NCBI RefSeq assembly: GCF_051106095.1
Contig: NC_135789.1
Location: forward strand, 23,927,764-23,991,763
Direction of reading: 5' to 3'
Length of the DNA stretch: 64,000 bases
DNA from: Pogona vitticeps
Taxonomy: Eukaryota > Chordata > Lepidosauria > Squamata > Agamidae
The translations under genes were made by a program, and so were the position numbers. How positions within the stretch are numbered: the stretch's first letter is position 1; each line of letters opens with the position of its first letter. Positions 52,301-62,690 of the stretch are shown here, piece after piece. The notes beneath the pieces were generated by a model. It did not search any database. It had not been told where the DNA came from and saw only the letters and a program-made list of their open reading frames with translations.

Positions 52301-54188
52301 AGCATGTTCTCCTCTCAGGCAAATGGGCCTGTGTTGCCAAACCGGGACATGGCGGACATCGAGAACGCAGGGGAGAACGTGATGGAGGACGAGACGCAGG
52401 TAAGCCGAAGGTGCTGCCTTCTGGACTAAAACTGGAAACAGGGAAGGTGCTTGTAGTTGCCTGTAACTAGTTACTTGGTTGTGGTAGGAGTAACCAAGGA
52501 CATTTCTTAAAAGCAACGTAGCAAAGTAGAACAAGGTTATATTTTGGGTATGTAGTGAGTTGTGTTGCTTTCAAACACTGCTTGACGGGAATAGTTACGC
52601 CCTTCTTATCCATCCTAGGTGGCAAAGGAAAAGTTTTGTGTCATTTTTTTTGTATTTTCAAAATTCATTCTCAGAATCGGTCAGTAGGGGGCACTGGCAA
52701 GCAGCACCCCTAGGTTTTTCTGTGTGCTGGTAATAATACACGGGTCGAAACCCGGTGGTTTAGTATAGCAAGTTGCACTAGAGTAGGCCCACTGAATCTA
52801 TAGGAATCTGGGGAGCCAACCCCGCCATAAGTTCTGCTGATTCAAAGGAGCCTACTCTGTCGGCGTGATGCTTTACTTGGCCCTTTCCTTTCTCCCCCGT
52901 GTCCCGTTTCAGTCCATCGACTTGGAGGACAACCTGGTTGCCGGGCGGAGGGCCTCCCTGTCCGACCTCACCAGCGTCCGAGACATCGGCGCCCTCTCAG
53001 TGCGGCAGCTGAAGGAGATCCTGGCCCGTAACTTCGTCAACTATAAGGGCTGTTGCGAAAAGTGGGAGCTGATGGAGCGAGTGACCCGCCTTTACAAAGA
53101 GAAGGACCTCCAGCAGCTCGGTACGGTCTCTTCCTTTGGAAGGGGTTGCACCGAATGTTAACATTCGCGAAAGCAAACCTCAGAGGGCTGCTTTGGGCAC
53201 TTAAGGTTCCCTGGAGGGGAGGGGGTCCCAAGGTGAAGGCTGCTGGGGCTGAAAGCGGTTGGGGGGCTCCGAGAACAGAACCCCCACCTTGGATAGCCTG
53301 CCAGAGACAAATAGCCTCTCTTCAGGGGCCCTGCAGAAAGAGGGACAGACAAACAGCCCTACCTCCCTCTCTATCTCTCTCTGAATGTGTTTCCCAGTAT
53401 CTGGCGGGTCACACGGTGGCCTTGCTCTTTCCTTCCCGCCTTGTTCCTTTTCCTCCTGAAATGGTTCCCCAACCTTCTCCCCTTGCCACCAGCATCGTCT
53501 GGCACCCTGCTACAAATGCTCACCCCCTCGACTCACCGCTTTCTCCCTTTGTTTTCCAGTTACCGATACAGACGACCAACCCGGTAAGCCATTTCTCCAC
53601 CTCCTTCTAAAACTAGAGTTATTTGGGGAGGGGAAACCCCTTTCCCTGCCGTGCGTTCTTTTCTGGGAGTCAGAGGGGCTTTAAAAAAAATCTCCCCCAG
53701 ATTAGCAGAATTGTGCCTGGTCCTGTAGAAGCAGAAGTGTCCTGAACATCCTAGTGTGGTAATCTGTTGACGGGAGACCCTCCTGCAGATCCTTTCAGAA
53801 GCTGACCTTGCATGGTTCCACGGCTCAGCCAACTGGTCACCGTTTTGGACCGGGAAGGTTTTGAGCCCTCCATGAGGGTTGGTCTAACTAACCCTTAGAT
53901 CCTCTTCTGTCTGTACTGTTCTGAATTTGCGTCTTAAGAAAGTAGGGGACGATGCTCCTTGGAGCTCCCTCAAACTCTCTTTTCCTTGTTCTTCCAGCGC
54001 CATCCGGCAACACCTCGCTCCCGGGCTCAGAAGAGAATCTCTGCAAGATCTGCATGGACTCGGTCATCGACTGTGTCCTGCTGGAATGCGGCCACATGGT
54101 CACCTGCACCAAGTGCGGGAAGCGCATGAACGAATGCCCCATCTGCCGACAGTACGTGATCAGGGCCGTCCATGTCTTCAGGACTTAA
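46212..54188 (+). CDS. RFFL: RFFL (rififylin) E3 ubiquitin ligase, complete coding region
   Basis: RFFL is a membrane-associated RING E3 ligase of endosomes and plasma membrane, known for ubiquitinating caspases, p53 and misfolded CFTR. Coding exons: 46,212-46,391; 49,775-50,161; 52,319-52,399; 52,913-53,120; 53,560-53,583; 53,998-54,188, all GT-AG and in phase, giving 356 residues (human 363). The N-terminus [16 protein letters not shown] is the Cys-rich, likely palmitoylated membrane anchor; residues about 47-90 are the FYVE-like zinc finger ([25 protein letters not shown]); 100-135 and 240-280 are SAP-like helices ([29 protein letters not shown]); 309-345 is the C3HC4 RING ([18 protein letters not shown]). 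The linker between (exon 2 end and exon 3) is variable. The start matches the conserved MWA(T/A)CCNWFC. Confidence 0.96.
46600..46853 (+). repeat. CR1 LINE 3' end
   Basis: Ends gattcctgcatttgagcagggggg, ctcgatggccttaggggccccttccc then gttctaggattctgg, a standard CR1 terminus. In RFFL coding intron 1. Confidence 0.78.
46905..47176. mobile_element. Foldback element with 15-bp target-site duplication
   Basis: CAATACCCGGTATGT is repeated exactly at 46,890-46,904 and 47,177-47,191. The 272 bp between have a single-copy head (gcgaaggctttcacggccgg) followed by two long arms of about 110 bp: ggttgttgtgggtttttcag... and its complement ending ...gaaaaaacccacaacaacc. The loop is about ggtgtagttggctgaggg. 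A 15-bp duplication is longer than DNA transposons make and points to LINE-type insertion of a self-complementary RNA. Family name unknown to me. Confidence 0.75.
47200..48425. other. RFFL intron stretch, nothing recognised
   Basis: No exon or named repeat found between the foldback element and the next MITE. Confidence 0.4.
48431..48838. mobile_element. TcMar-Tigger-like MITE, 'CAGTGGTGCCCCGCATGAC' family, 408 bp
   Basis: Ends CAGTGGTGCCCCGCATGACG and CATCATGTGGGGCACCACTG, flanked by TA (48,429-48,430 and 48,839-48,840). A relative of the GCCTCGCTTAGC family with changed inner terminal sequence. Confidence 0.83.
49034..49378 (-). repeat. BovB (RTE) LINE 3' end
   Basis: Minus strand: [40 protein letters not shown] and the tail before tgttgttgtttagttg. 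About 345 bp with small deletions. Confidence 0.9.
49447..49715 (-). repeat. tRNA-derived SINE, Deu/MIR-like, copy 2
   Basis: Contains ccaggcagagaatactctgaagtgg, ggactgtgcagctggcccaaggccaccc, the reversed B box aatcaaactcccaacctctggc and cctaaaccactgggctaac. Ends about 60 bp before RFFL coding exon 2. Confidence 0.7.
49775..50161 (+). CDS. RFFL: RFFL coding exon 2
   Basis: One hundred and twenty-nine codons, from [15 protein letters not shown] through the first SAP-like helix to PEEEPQ; acceptor ttcttgagcag, donor GTATTC (weak). The frame reads on for about 170 nt past this donor before a stop, so intron retention would give a short alternative C-terminus. Confidence 0.94.
50162..52318 (+). 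other. RFFL coding intron 2, nothing recognised
   Basis: No named repeat or additional conserved exon seen; a triple repeat of tcgctctgtgatggcttgacc-like units lies at 50,222-50,275. Confidence 0.4.
52319..52399 (+). CDS. RFFL: RFFL coding exon 3
   Basis: Twenty-seven codons, [20 protein letters not shown] then VMEDETQ; acceptor tctcctctcag, donor GTAAGC. A second AG 18 nt upstream (gattcaacag at 52,302) is also in frame and would add six residues. This linker exon is poorly conserved, so its exact 5' edge is less certain. Confidence 0.8.
52913..53120 (+). CDS. RFFL: RFFL coding exon 4
   Basis: Encodes [20 protein letters not shown] through [20 protein letters not shown] to LQQL plus one base; acceptor cccgtttcag, donor [13 protein letters not shown] is the conserved basic phosphorylation-site motif. 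Confidence 0.96.
53560..53583 (+). CDS. RFFL: RFFL coding exon 5, 24-nt microexon
   Basis: Encodes (V)TDTDDQP and one base; acceptor ctttgttttccag, donor GTAAGC. At 24 nt it can be skipped without shifting the frame. Chosen because the phases of exons 4 and 6 fit on both sides. Confidence 0.8.
53998..54188 (+). CDS. RFFL: RFFL coding exon 6 (RING) with stop
   Basis: Encodes [19 protein letters not shown], the RING finger with [20 protein letters not shown], then [13 protein letters not shown] and TAA; acceptor tgttcttccag. Confidence 0.97.
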
Positions 54189-57130
54189 TGGAGCAATGGT
54201 GGTCTTTGAAGATGCATCCACTGCGGTGAGACAGCCCTGGCTAGCTAGCTGCCATTCCCAAGAAGCTCTTGAGCCGCCGGCGAGAGGTGGGATGGAGATT
54301 CTGGCGGGGATCTGGCTGGGTCCCCTGCCTTATGACCGTGCATTATACCGCAGTGCCTGGAAAGCAGGGAGTCCTCCGCAGACCGACAAGCCTTTCCTTG
54401 CCTTGTTTGCGATGGGGCAGAAAAGACGCTCTCTGCCTTGCCCGGACATGGAGAGTTTCTTCTCCTCTGCAGTGAATAAAACCAAGTCTATAGAGGAAGA
54501 GAGAGTCGCTGCTATCTACGTCCTTCCTCTATCAGATGGGGGCTCTTGAAACGCCCCGCCTCTGAAACGCGTTCCGAGTATTCAGCTGTTGTTTTTTACC
54601 TCTTTGGTTTCTCAGTTCGTCTTGCGGGTCAAGCTGAAGGTTGTTCTGTTGGTTACTGGGGGTGCCTCTCGAGATTAGGCCGCTAAGGTCAGGACGGCTG
54701 TGGAGGAAAAGGCCATTCTGACACCCACAGGGCGGAGGGTGAGGTGGGAATCTGCAAATGTGAAAGGAGATTTTGAGTTGGATTCGAGGCAGCCGTGGGG
54801 GGGGGGGGCGGTCCCGGTGTCACTTTTCGTAGTTTTAGATTTTTTTAAAAATTGTTTGGGTAACTCTTGACACGTAGAAGGTTCAGTAACTTTTGAGAGG
54901 TCTCCAGTAACCTGGTCTGGATTTTCCTTGTGCTGCTCGATTTGAGGAAAATGGAGAGAGCAGGCTTGGGAACTCATGCAATTCCGAAAGGTTGCTTAGT
55001 GATGACGGGTCAGAATCTGTCTTTCGGTTCACGAGTCCGTTCATTTGATTGTTCTGGGATCTCTTGATATCCGGTGACTTTCCGCTAAGATCTCTCCTAA
55101 CAGGAAGAACAAACCATCCCTTGGCCATAGACCGTGTACTAGTCTGCTGTAAACAGACTAATAAGACACAGTGTCTATTTTACTCTGGTCAATGGGGTCA
55201 CAAAGAGTCAGACACGACTTAACAACAACTATTTTGCCTTAACATGCCAAAGTTTGACTTGGTTGAGAATGAAAGTCTGTCTGGCATACACTGAGGTACA
55301 GTCAAAGTTGGAGGCCCGTGGTTGGACAGAGCACTGAATCCGCCACTGGTGGGCAAGGTGTGGAGGGGATTCTGCCTATTATCCACAAAGATCAGCCATT
55401 CCCTTTGGCCATCAGACTACAGTTGAGACGTTCCTGTGGAGGAAGGGGTCTCAGGATGAGGCCAACATTCACAAGAGGACCCGATTCAACTGTAGAGGAA
55501 ATGTGATGGAGCCCACGCCTGCCAAGGGGAGAATATCCGCCTTGTGTGTCATAGCGTAGAACACAAGCGAGGGGGGGTCATCTGAGGAGGGGGAGGCTCT
55601 TCAACTCAGGATACCTCCCTGCTGGTGCCAGAATCCCAATTCTGAGGGAGGTTGGTTGGTTCTCATGGTGGTGCCCGAGCTTCCCTGGAGGTAGGTGACC
55701 ACATTTCTGCTTTCAATGTGATGCTGGAGCAGGTGAGATGAGCCCCTTCTCCCCGGCCTGTGTAGACTCCCTGTGCTTTCTTCACAGCCGAGCAAGGGCT
55801 AAGAGGAGGGAATAAACGCCTCCTTGACAAAGACGGAGGAATGAAGTGCAGAAGCTGGGGTGCCTTATTCACCCCAGTCTCTCAGGGACAGGCTGAGAGA
55901 TGCTCATTTCTCTTATCCTGTCCCGTGTGGTTCAAAAAACTTGAAACGTCAGGGTACTTTCTAATCAGCTGCTTCTTTCACGCTCGTGTCTTAATTATCA
56001 GCTAGACTTGGTGGCCGTCTCGGCCACACGGCCTCTCTTTCTTCAATTACTAAATGCCTTGCACCTTTTCAGGCTTTCGCTTGCCTTAAAACTTTTTAGA
56101 GTTAGTGTTTTGTGTCTTGTGTATGGTATGAGCAGGCCAGGTGGCGCATCCGACCAGGTGAGGAGCACACTGTGGCATGGGTCCTAGAGATTGCAAAGAC
56201 GTTGGCCACATCCTCACTGTGGTAGCCAGCGCCCACCCCAAAAGCACAGTCATACGTAGGAAACTGTGAATTCCAGAGGTACCTGCTGGAAAGCCTTTCT
56301 AGAAATTTACAATATTGCAACCCCCCATTAGTATTTCCAAAGAACCAGGGTTTAGATGACACTGTGGGCATGTAGTAGCCCAGGTTCCCTGCCCAACGGG
56401 GTCTCCCTTGGGGTAGAACCAACCTTCCCTAATCCTGGTTTCTCAGCAACCTCGGTTTCTGTTTGCTTGAAGTTATCAGCTGTCTGTGCTGGTTTGTAAA
56501 CACTTTTTAAAAAAAATCTCCTTGCCTTTTGTAGGAAAGGCTTTTAGTCCTCCTTAGAGGAGAATAATCTGCACAGAAATGCCTTTTTAAACCAGTCTTG
56601 CCCAAGGTGTTTTAGAGGCGAGCTTGTTGAACCATTCATTGGGTCTGGCCCACCCTGATAGGTCCTGCCCTGCCTGGTTCAATGTCACCAGAACCGTCCG
56701 ACCTCGTTCTGGAGTGAAATCTGGAAAATAAGGCAGGCTATAGAGCAAGAGGACAGCAAAGGCGATCTTTTTCGTTTGTTTCCTCTCTTGCTCCATAAGA
56801 AGTCACAAGATGTCACCCATTAATAGATCTCATAATTAAGACTCCACCTTCTTTCATGGTGAAGTGGTGGGTGACCCAGAGGCGCTTGCGAAGCAAAACA
56901 TATGAACAAAGAGATACTGGTTCCTTGACAGAGAGGGAACTGCTGTTGCCTTTAAGCTTCAGATGATAATTTTTCCCCATCCCCCCCCCCGCCGTCCCTT
57001 TTAAAAATACGTAGCAATATATGTTTGTGGGAGTAACTACAGTCTGTGAGGATCTGTGTGGTTTAAGCAGCCCTCTTCATACAGGTTCTTGCTTTCTAAT
57101 TTTATAATAAAATGCAAATGTGTCCTAAAA
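54189..57130 (+). other. RFFL: RFFL 3' untranslated region (inferred)
   Basis: AATAAA signals at 54,475-54,480 and 57,106-57,111 would give a short and a long 3' end. The stretch holds no exon; one short BovB remnant is at 55,186-55,231. The use of either signal is inference. Confidence 0.5.
55186..55231 (+). repeat. BovB (RTE) tail remnant
   Basis: ggtcaatggggtcacaaagagtcagacacgacttaacaac-type ending only, about 45 bp. Confidence 0.65.
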
Positions 57131-57828
57131 CCAGCTCCTGTGCTTTTTTTCCAACGGAATCCACACCCAGAGGGTAAGTTTTGGGCACGAAGCATTCAGA
57201 ACACAGTTGCTCGCATCTGGTAACCGTGAGCAGGCCTTCCTGTTGTATTCATGGGCTCCTGAAATGCCACCGTCTCCACTTTTGGACGAAACGAGGAACC
57301 CTCCGTAGGCTCAATCACATGGCATGTGGGGCTCAGACTGATGTAGTCCCTTTCCCTCCCACCCCCAAAGATAATTCCCGGCTTCCATAGCTGTCTGTTC
57401 TGTTCATCTCCTAAAGTCAGTGGGCTTTGGCAATTTCATCTGGGGAGCAAGGGATTTGGAAGAAACCAGGCGGCCCAAAAGTGTGTGGGGGGGAGTCATA
57501 AACCTGAAATGGGGGTGAAGGAGCAAAGGGACTGATTCAAGTCTCCACGAGGGTCATGCCGATCTGTCAAACTAATCTGAATCAGTGGGCAACCAAACCA
57601 CCTTAGATTGTGCAAATAGCGCGGGTGAGCCTTGTATGACAAAGGAGAGCTTTGAGACATCTGCTTTTACACGATGGGAGGCTGATTTCTCTAAGGCGGT
57701 ACAGCTTGTCTCCAAATTCAGCTAGGATTGGGCTGGGGAGCCTGTAACCTGCCAGATGATGTTGGGTTGCACTTTCCCATCGTTTACCGCTGGCTGTGCA
57801 GCTGGGGGCAGCTGCCTGCGGTCCACAG
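57131..57828. other. Convergent RFFL-LIG3 interval, nothing recognised
   Basis: No exon or named repeat identified. Confidence 0.35.
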
Positions 57829-57838
57829 GAAATGGAAT

Positions 57839-57952
57839 CTGATGGTTTTTGTGGGTTTTTCAGGCTCTTTGGGCGTGTTCTGAAGGCCAAAGAGCCCGAA
57901 AAACCCACAACAACCATCAGATCCTGGCCATGAAAGCCTTTGAGAATACATT
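57839..57952. mobile_element. Foldback element, second, shorter copy
   Basis: A compact hairpin (gatggtttttgtgggttttt to aaaaacccacaacaaccatc, loop near gtgttctgaagg) followed by the single-copy arm tcctggccatgaaagcctttgagaatac, the reverse of the head of the 46.9-kb copy. GAAATGGAAT is repeated at 57,829-57,838 and 57,953-57,962. Confidence 0.65.
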
Positions 57953-58678
57953 GAAATGGAATTTATTCCTTGATCAGAGATCCTTCATGTTGTGGGGTGG
58001 GAAGCGAGATTTCCGCATCTCAAAATCGTCCAAATCGATCCAGAACGAGGGAGGGACGGAATGGATCCCTCTGAAAAATCTCTTCTTGAAGATTCGGCTC
58101 AGTGAGGAAATCTTAAAAACCTTGCAAAATTCTCCACCAAGAGCGAGTCACCAAAGCTTTTCCTTCCCCTAAAAATTCCCTGTAATTTGCTCAAAACATC
58201 TGTATTCTCCCGTCTTCTCAAAAACCACACGTGCACAGGAAGACTGGAGGACCATTAAACAGGATTCAAACAAACCATCCGCTGCTTCCCGTTCTTAAGC
58301 AGATCCATAAGCATTATGGTAAGAATTATATTGAAAGCACCAAATAATAATTCCTCAGCAGCGAGGCATGTGGTGCAATTCCTCATCTGTCCGTGCAAGA
58401 ATGAGACTAAGCACGGCTGCGCATCCTTGGACAAAAAGTGTACGCTTGTGATGAACATATGGGGGATGCAGGAAATCTCAGGGGAGGTAGGGCTGGGTGA
58501 GTTACCTCCAGTTTGCTTCCTGACTACAGTTGATTGAACAAGTCCTGTGAACTGAGCCAAGGCCCTTCTTTCAGACCTGTGAAAGGGAATTCTGGTGCCA
58601 CCTTCTTGCCAGTACACACCTGGAGCCCCTGCAACCAAAATTCGAAGTTGCCCTCTACACATTTTATCTGAAAGCAGC

Positions 58679-58682
58679 AAAA

Positions 58683-58733
<51 letters not shown>

Positions 58734-58752
58734 ATGAATGAATGAATGAATA
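58679..58752. repeat. (AAAT)n / (AATG)n microsatellite
   Basis: Perfect TAAA units followed by a few TGAA units. Confidence 0.95.
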
Positions 58753-59361
58753 AAAGGTCCCACTCAGTGGTGAGTGGCCACTCCCAGCTGTTTCCCTGGA
58801 TATTAGACTCTCTTTCTCAAAAAAAAAAAAAAAAAAACAGAAACCAAAGGACACAAATACAGGTGAGGTCAACAAGCAAAGGGGGTTTGGGGCATTCGGG
58901 CGATGCCTTCTGGAGGAGTTTTCAGCCTGTTTAATTTCCCAGGATCGAGGGAATGCGATACAAAGAAGTTCATTCAGCACAGAACTGAATTTGAAGGTTA
59001 CACATCTGAACGCCCGAATTTAGCACCACAGGAAATGGACAACTCTTCTAGAACGGCCTGGACATAATAGCGTATCTAGCAGGAAAAGACTGTCCTCTTT
59101 TATTCCTGTATTTTAAAAGTATCATTAAAAAGCCACACTAACCTGGGCTGATGAAGCTGATTTTAACGTTAGTGTGTTTTTTTCCACAGCTCACTTCATT
59201 CTACAAAACACGGGTTCTTTTCAGAAAAAGAAGCTAACCCGTCCGAGCGGAGCTTCTGAAAGGTTCTTCCAAAAGATTGGGAGTTCTTGATTTTCCACTG
59301 CCTGGTTCACCGCCCTTGACCAGCTCCTGCCTCCACCCCCCCCCCCAGGTCCGGATGGAAT

Positions 59362-59598
59362 CTAGCAGGGGGCTACCAGCCGCCTTTTCCGAATGCATTC
59401 CCAAATCCAGTCCGGGGAGACCTGCTTCGCTGCCAGGTTCTCCTCCGCCTCGCCCATCACGTGGGTGGCCGAGGCCATGTCAAATTCCCGAACCAGGTCT
59501 CCGTCGTAGGCGATGAAATACCGCCTGATCTTGCTGAAGCCCTCGACGGAAGGGGGGAGGTAGAGTTTCACCCCAGTGAAGATGTCCAGTAGGATTTG
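59362..59598 (-). CDS. LIG3: LIG3 last coding exon, BRCT domain
   Basis: Seventy-eight codons plus stop, [20 protein letters not shown] to [11 protein letters not shown]; acceptor ttcccaaacag. The conserved BRCT tryptophan is in WIWECI. Confidence 0.97.
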   Translation of the reverse strand, partial: QILLDIFTGVKLYLPPSVEGFSKIRRYFIAYDGDLVREFDMASATHVMGEAEENLAAKQVSPDWIWECIRKRRLVAPC

Positions 59599-62500
59599 CT
59601 GTTTGGGAAGAAGAAAACACCACAAAAGGAAAAAGGGTGTGTGTGTGTTTGGAGGAAGATTCAGTCCTTGCTAGGAAGAAGCTACATCTAACCTAACATT
59701 TCCGCCAAGGAAATGGCCAGGTCTTCCACCGTGCCAAACCTGAGTGGGAATCACCACCGCAGGGGCCCTGGAGAGTCAGCAGAAGAGTACGGCTGTGGAA
59801 TCGTTTCCTGCACTGCCACTACAAAAGAAAACCGGAGGGGTGAAGCAACCATCAGCTCCCAAGTCATGGAGGAATCTACCTTTCTGGGTTTGCTTGTTGG
59901 ATCTAAACTCTTAGGTTTAAATTGGGCATTTCTTGGACCCAAAACAGGGCTCAAGGGGGCTCACGGTACTGCCGAATAAAACAAAACCATCGGAAGGTGG
60001 GACAGGAATTGAGTATTAAAACAAAACCAAAAGGCACAACTTAAAATCTGTCTTGCTGACCTCACAGATTGTGAACGGGCTGGTGAGGCAGAAACGAAGC
60101 GCTTTGACTCCTGCACGGCAGGGTGTGCAGGATCTGGATGAAGCTGGGTGGGCAAAACATTTTAGAAAGTTTATGTTTCTCAGGGGTTTGGGAATTTTGT
60201 GGCCCTTTTTAGATCTTGGAAGACAACTCTTAGGATCCTCCATCATCACATATCTGGGCTAGCGATGATGGGAGTGGCAAAATCCAAGAACCATCCAGAC
60301 TAGAGATGGGGGTATTCATATTCGTATACGAATATCCCCAAACAGGTGGCGATCGCGAGGGTCCAGCCCCATGGGGCCGGACGGTCCGCTCACCGATCCG
60401 CCACGAACGGCGCGATTCTACCAATGGCTCCGCAGCACACAATCCGCTCGCCACTCTTCAACCTTGCAGCGAGACTTGTCCTCCCACCTCCTTGCCAGGA
60501 ATGGCAAGTGTATTGTGTGCTGCGGAGCCACTGGCAGAATTGTGTATCCATGGCAGATCGGTGAGTGGACCATCCGGCCCCATGGGGCTGGACCCTCGCG
60601 ATCGCCACCTGTACGGCGATATTCATATACAAATACCCCTACCTCTAATTCAGACCTTACCAGGTGTTCAGCCCTAGTGCAGAGGCCAGGGTACCATGTT
60701 TCCCCGAAAATAAGTCAGGGCCTTATATTAATTTTTGCTCCAAAAAACACATTAGGGCTTATTTTCAGGGGATGTTTTATTTTACAGTCATGTCATCGCC
60801 TTTTGGTTGCTTTGCAAGGGTGGAGGGTGGGGTTTCACTTCACTGGGGCTTATTTTTGGGGTAGGGCTTTATATAACGAGCATCCTGAAAAATCAGACTA
60901 GGGCTTATTTTCAGGTTAGGTCTTATTTTCAGGGAAAGAGGGTAGTCCTTGGACTCAGAAAAGGGTGGGGGACGTGGCACCAACTTATTCAGGGTTCTTA
61001 CCTTCTTGTCTCCCTCCAGCTCCGGCGCTTTCCTCTTTTCTCCTCGTTTTTCCTCTGTTTTCTTTAACAGGGCCTTTTCAGCTGGTTTGCTCACTAGAAA
61101 AAGAGAAAGATTTTCTGAAAAACAGAGGTTCTGGATGTACTGAGGAAGAAACAAAGAAATCCTTTTCTATAATAATAATTATAATAGCCTTGGAACTGCA
61201 GAGCTCGAAGGGACCCTGTGGGGTCATCCAGTCCAGCCCCTGACAAGGAGGCACACTGGGAGGAATCGAACTCGCAACTTCTGGCTCTGCAGCCAGAGAC
61301 CTCAACCCCTGAGCTCTCCAAAAGTCTTTTAAAAATAAAACAGAGGTTGTGGGTTGTTTGTTTTCCACTGGGAAAACACTTATTAACAAAATCTAATAAA
61401 ACAAATATTTTTACAGCCTGGTTTATTCTAAAGACTGAGGTTGAATGACAGTTTAAAATCTTATTGCAACCGTTTTTGCTACCTTCAGTTCCTCCTTTTC
61501 CCATGTCACAGAAAGATAATCCTAATAGAGCCTCATCTTTTATATTGCCCTTTATAATATCACCTCTAAACAGCAAACTGGGAGGTGTCGGAGGGGAAAC
61601 TTAACATGGTCCAGCAAGGTAGAATTGTTTAAAAGGCCTGTGCAGCTTTTCCAAACGACAGTTTGGCCTGTTTTTGGCAGGAAAGAAGTAATAACTAGGG
61701 CTACGGAAATGCCCGTTAATAAGCATCAAAATAAAAGGGCAAACGATTTAAAATTGGTCGTGCCAGCTGCCATTTCGCCACTCCAGAAGGGCACCTCCTT
61801 CCTCAGGACACACCCGTTAGCCGGCTTGAAACGAAGTGAAGGATTGGAACTTTCGGCCTGGCTTCCGCACGTCTCGAGCGCTAGAACCAGGAGCGGGGCG
61901 AAGCCAGAGCCAGGCGGGTAACCCCGAAAACTCCCAACAGCCTCCCTCCTCCACTCCCCATCAAACCTCACCTTCAAGCTTCTTGACTTTGGCAGGAGAC
62001 TTGCCGGCCTGGGGCTTCGCAGGCCGGCGTGGCGTGGACGCCGCTGGCTGCCCCTCGTTGTCCCCACTGCTGCCCGCGGGGGAGTCCCCTTCCTCCGCGG
62101 TGACCACGGTGAAGTCAGCCTTGACCTTGGACAGCTGGTAGAGCTCCTGTCCTCGGACGACAGGGATCCCTCGTCAAGAAAACCTGCCAAAACCTTAACA
62201 GCGAGCCACCCCCCACCCCCCGAGGCAACCTTGAACACAGCGTGCAGCTTCCGGAGGCCGTACGTGCCTCTGTGCAAAAGGCAGGAAAAGAACCGCCCGG
62301 CTTTCCTCGTTAAAAAGAAAACGCGCACCCAGGTTTGCCACAGCATCCCCTCTTCCGCACGAGAGAGTGAGAGCGCAGCAGCGTCCCTCGTTTCCCCAAA
62401 GACAGTGGGCTTGCTCGGGATGGATTCCGCAGCCCAGAACTTTCCCCTCCGACCCTTAGGCTGCTCTCTCCTGGCCTCTGCTGCCCGAGGGGAACCGCTC

Positions 62501-62690
62501 CTTTCTCTATCCAACGGCAGGGCTGGCCATATGTGACACTCACTCGGAGTTGGGGGAGGTTGGTGGCCGTTGTCCAGTCCTTGTCGTCGCGGATCCGTGT
62601 GCACCGGGGGAAGCGGATGGAAATCCCCTCTGCCGTGTGTGCCTCCGCTTTCGAGAACTCGGCCCCTGTGATCTCCCAGACAGGGGCTTT
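59362..62690 (-). CDS. LIG3: LIG3 (DNA ligase III), C-terminal four coding exons, partial
   Basis: DNA ligase III seals nicks in nuclear base-excision and single-strand-break repair with XRCC1 and is the only ligase of mitochondria. Exons on the minus strand: 62,544-62,690; 61,972-62,146; 61,002-61,093; 59,362-59,598 (651 nt, 216 residues plus stop). The first carries the end of the OB-fold with ligase motif VI ([14 protein letters not shown]); the next encodes [15 protein letters not shown] and an acidic-basic linker; the third a Lys-rich linker ([16 protein letters not shown]); the last the BRCT domain ([53 protein letters not shown]). The BRCT end is the XRCC1-binding LIG3-alpha form. The catalytic core and zinc finger lie beyond the right edge of the window. 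Confidence 0.96.
59599..60290 (-). other. LIG3 intron part without recognised repeat
   Basis: Between the BRCT exon and the hAT element only a short GT run (59,637-59,650) stands out. Confidence 0.4.
60301..60647. mobile_element. hAT-type palindromic miniature element, 347 bp
   Basis: Begins TAGAGATGGGGGTATTCATA and ends TATACAAATACCCCTACCTCTA, with long inner arms (gcgatcgcgagggtccagcc against ggctggaccctcgcgatcgc). ATCCAGAC at 60,293-60,300 and ATTCAGAC at 60,648-60,655 form an 8-bp duplication with one mismatch, as for hAT. In the last LIG3 intron. Confidence 0.82.
60694..60942. mobile_element. TA-flanked MITE, 'CCATGTTTTCCCAAAAATAAG' family, copy 2
   Basis: Ends CCATGTTTCCCCGAAAATA and TTATTTTCAGGGAAAGAGGG, flanked by TA (60,692-60,693 and 60,943-60,944), 249 bp, colinear with the copy at 39,174-39,423. 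Confidence 0.78.
61002..61093 (-). CDS. LIG3: LIG3 Lys-rich linker exon
   Basis: Encodes [20 protein letters not shown] then [11 protein letters not shown]; acceptor tttttctag, donor GTAAGA. The phase joins both neighbours. GEKRKA is the conserved part. Confidence 0.88.
61183..61320 (-). mobile_element. Squamate tRNA-derived SINE, copy 3
   Basis: Reversed: tggaactgcagagctcgaaggg, gtcatccagtccagcccctgac, tcgaactcgcaacttctggc (reversed B box), aacccctgagct. In a LIG3 intron. Confidence 0.78.
61972..62146 (-). CDS. LIG3: LIG3 linker exon (ELYQLSK)
   Basis: Encodes [38 protein letters not shown], then a Pro/Lys-rich stretch to VKKLE plus one base; acceptor gaggacag, donor GTGAGG. The linker is variable across vertebrates. 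Confidence 0.92.
62544..62690 (-). CDS. LIG3: LIG3 exon with ligase motif VI
   Basis: Forty-nine codons, [49 protein letters not shown]; acceptor ctcttttag, donor GTGAGT. Matches the human segment almost residue for residue. Confidence 0.97.
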
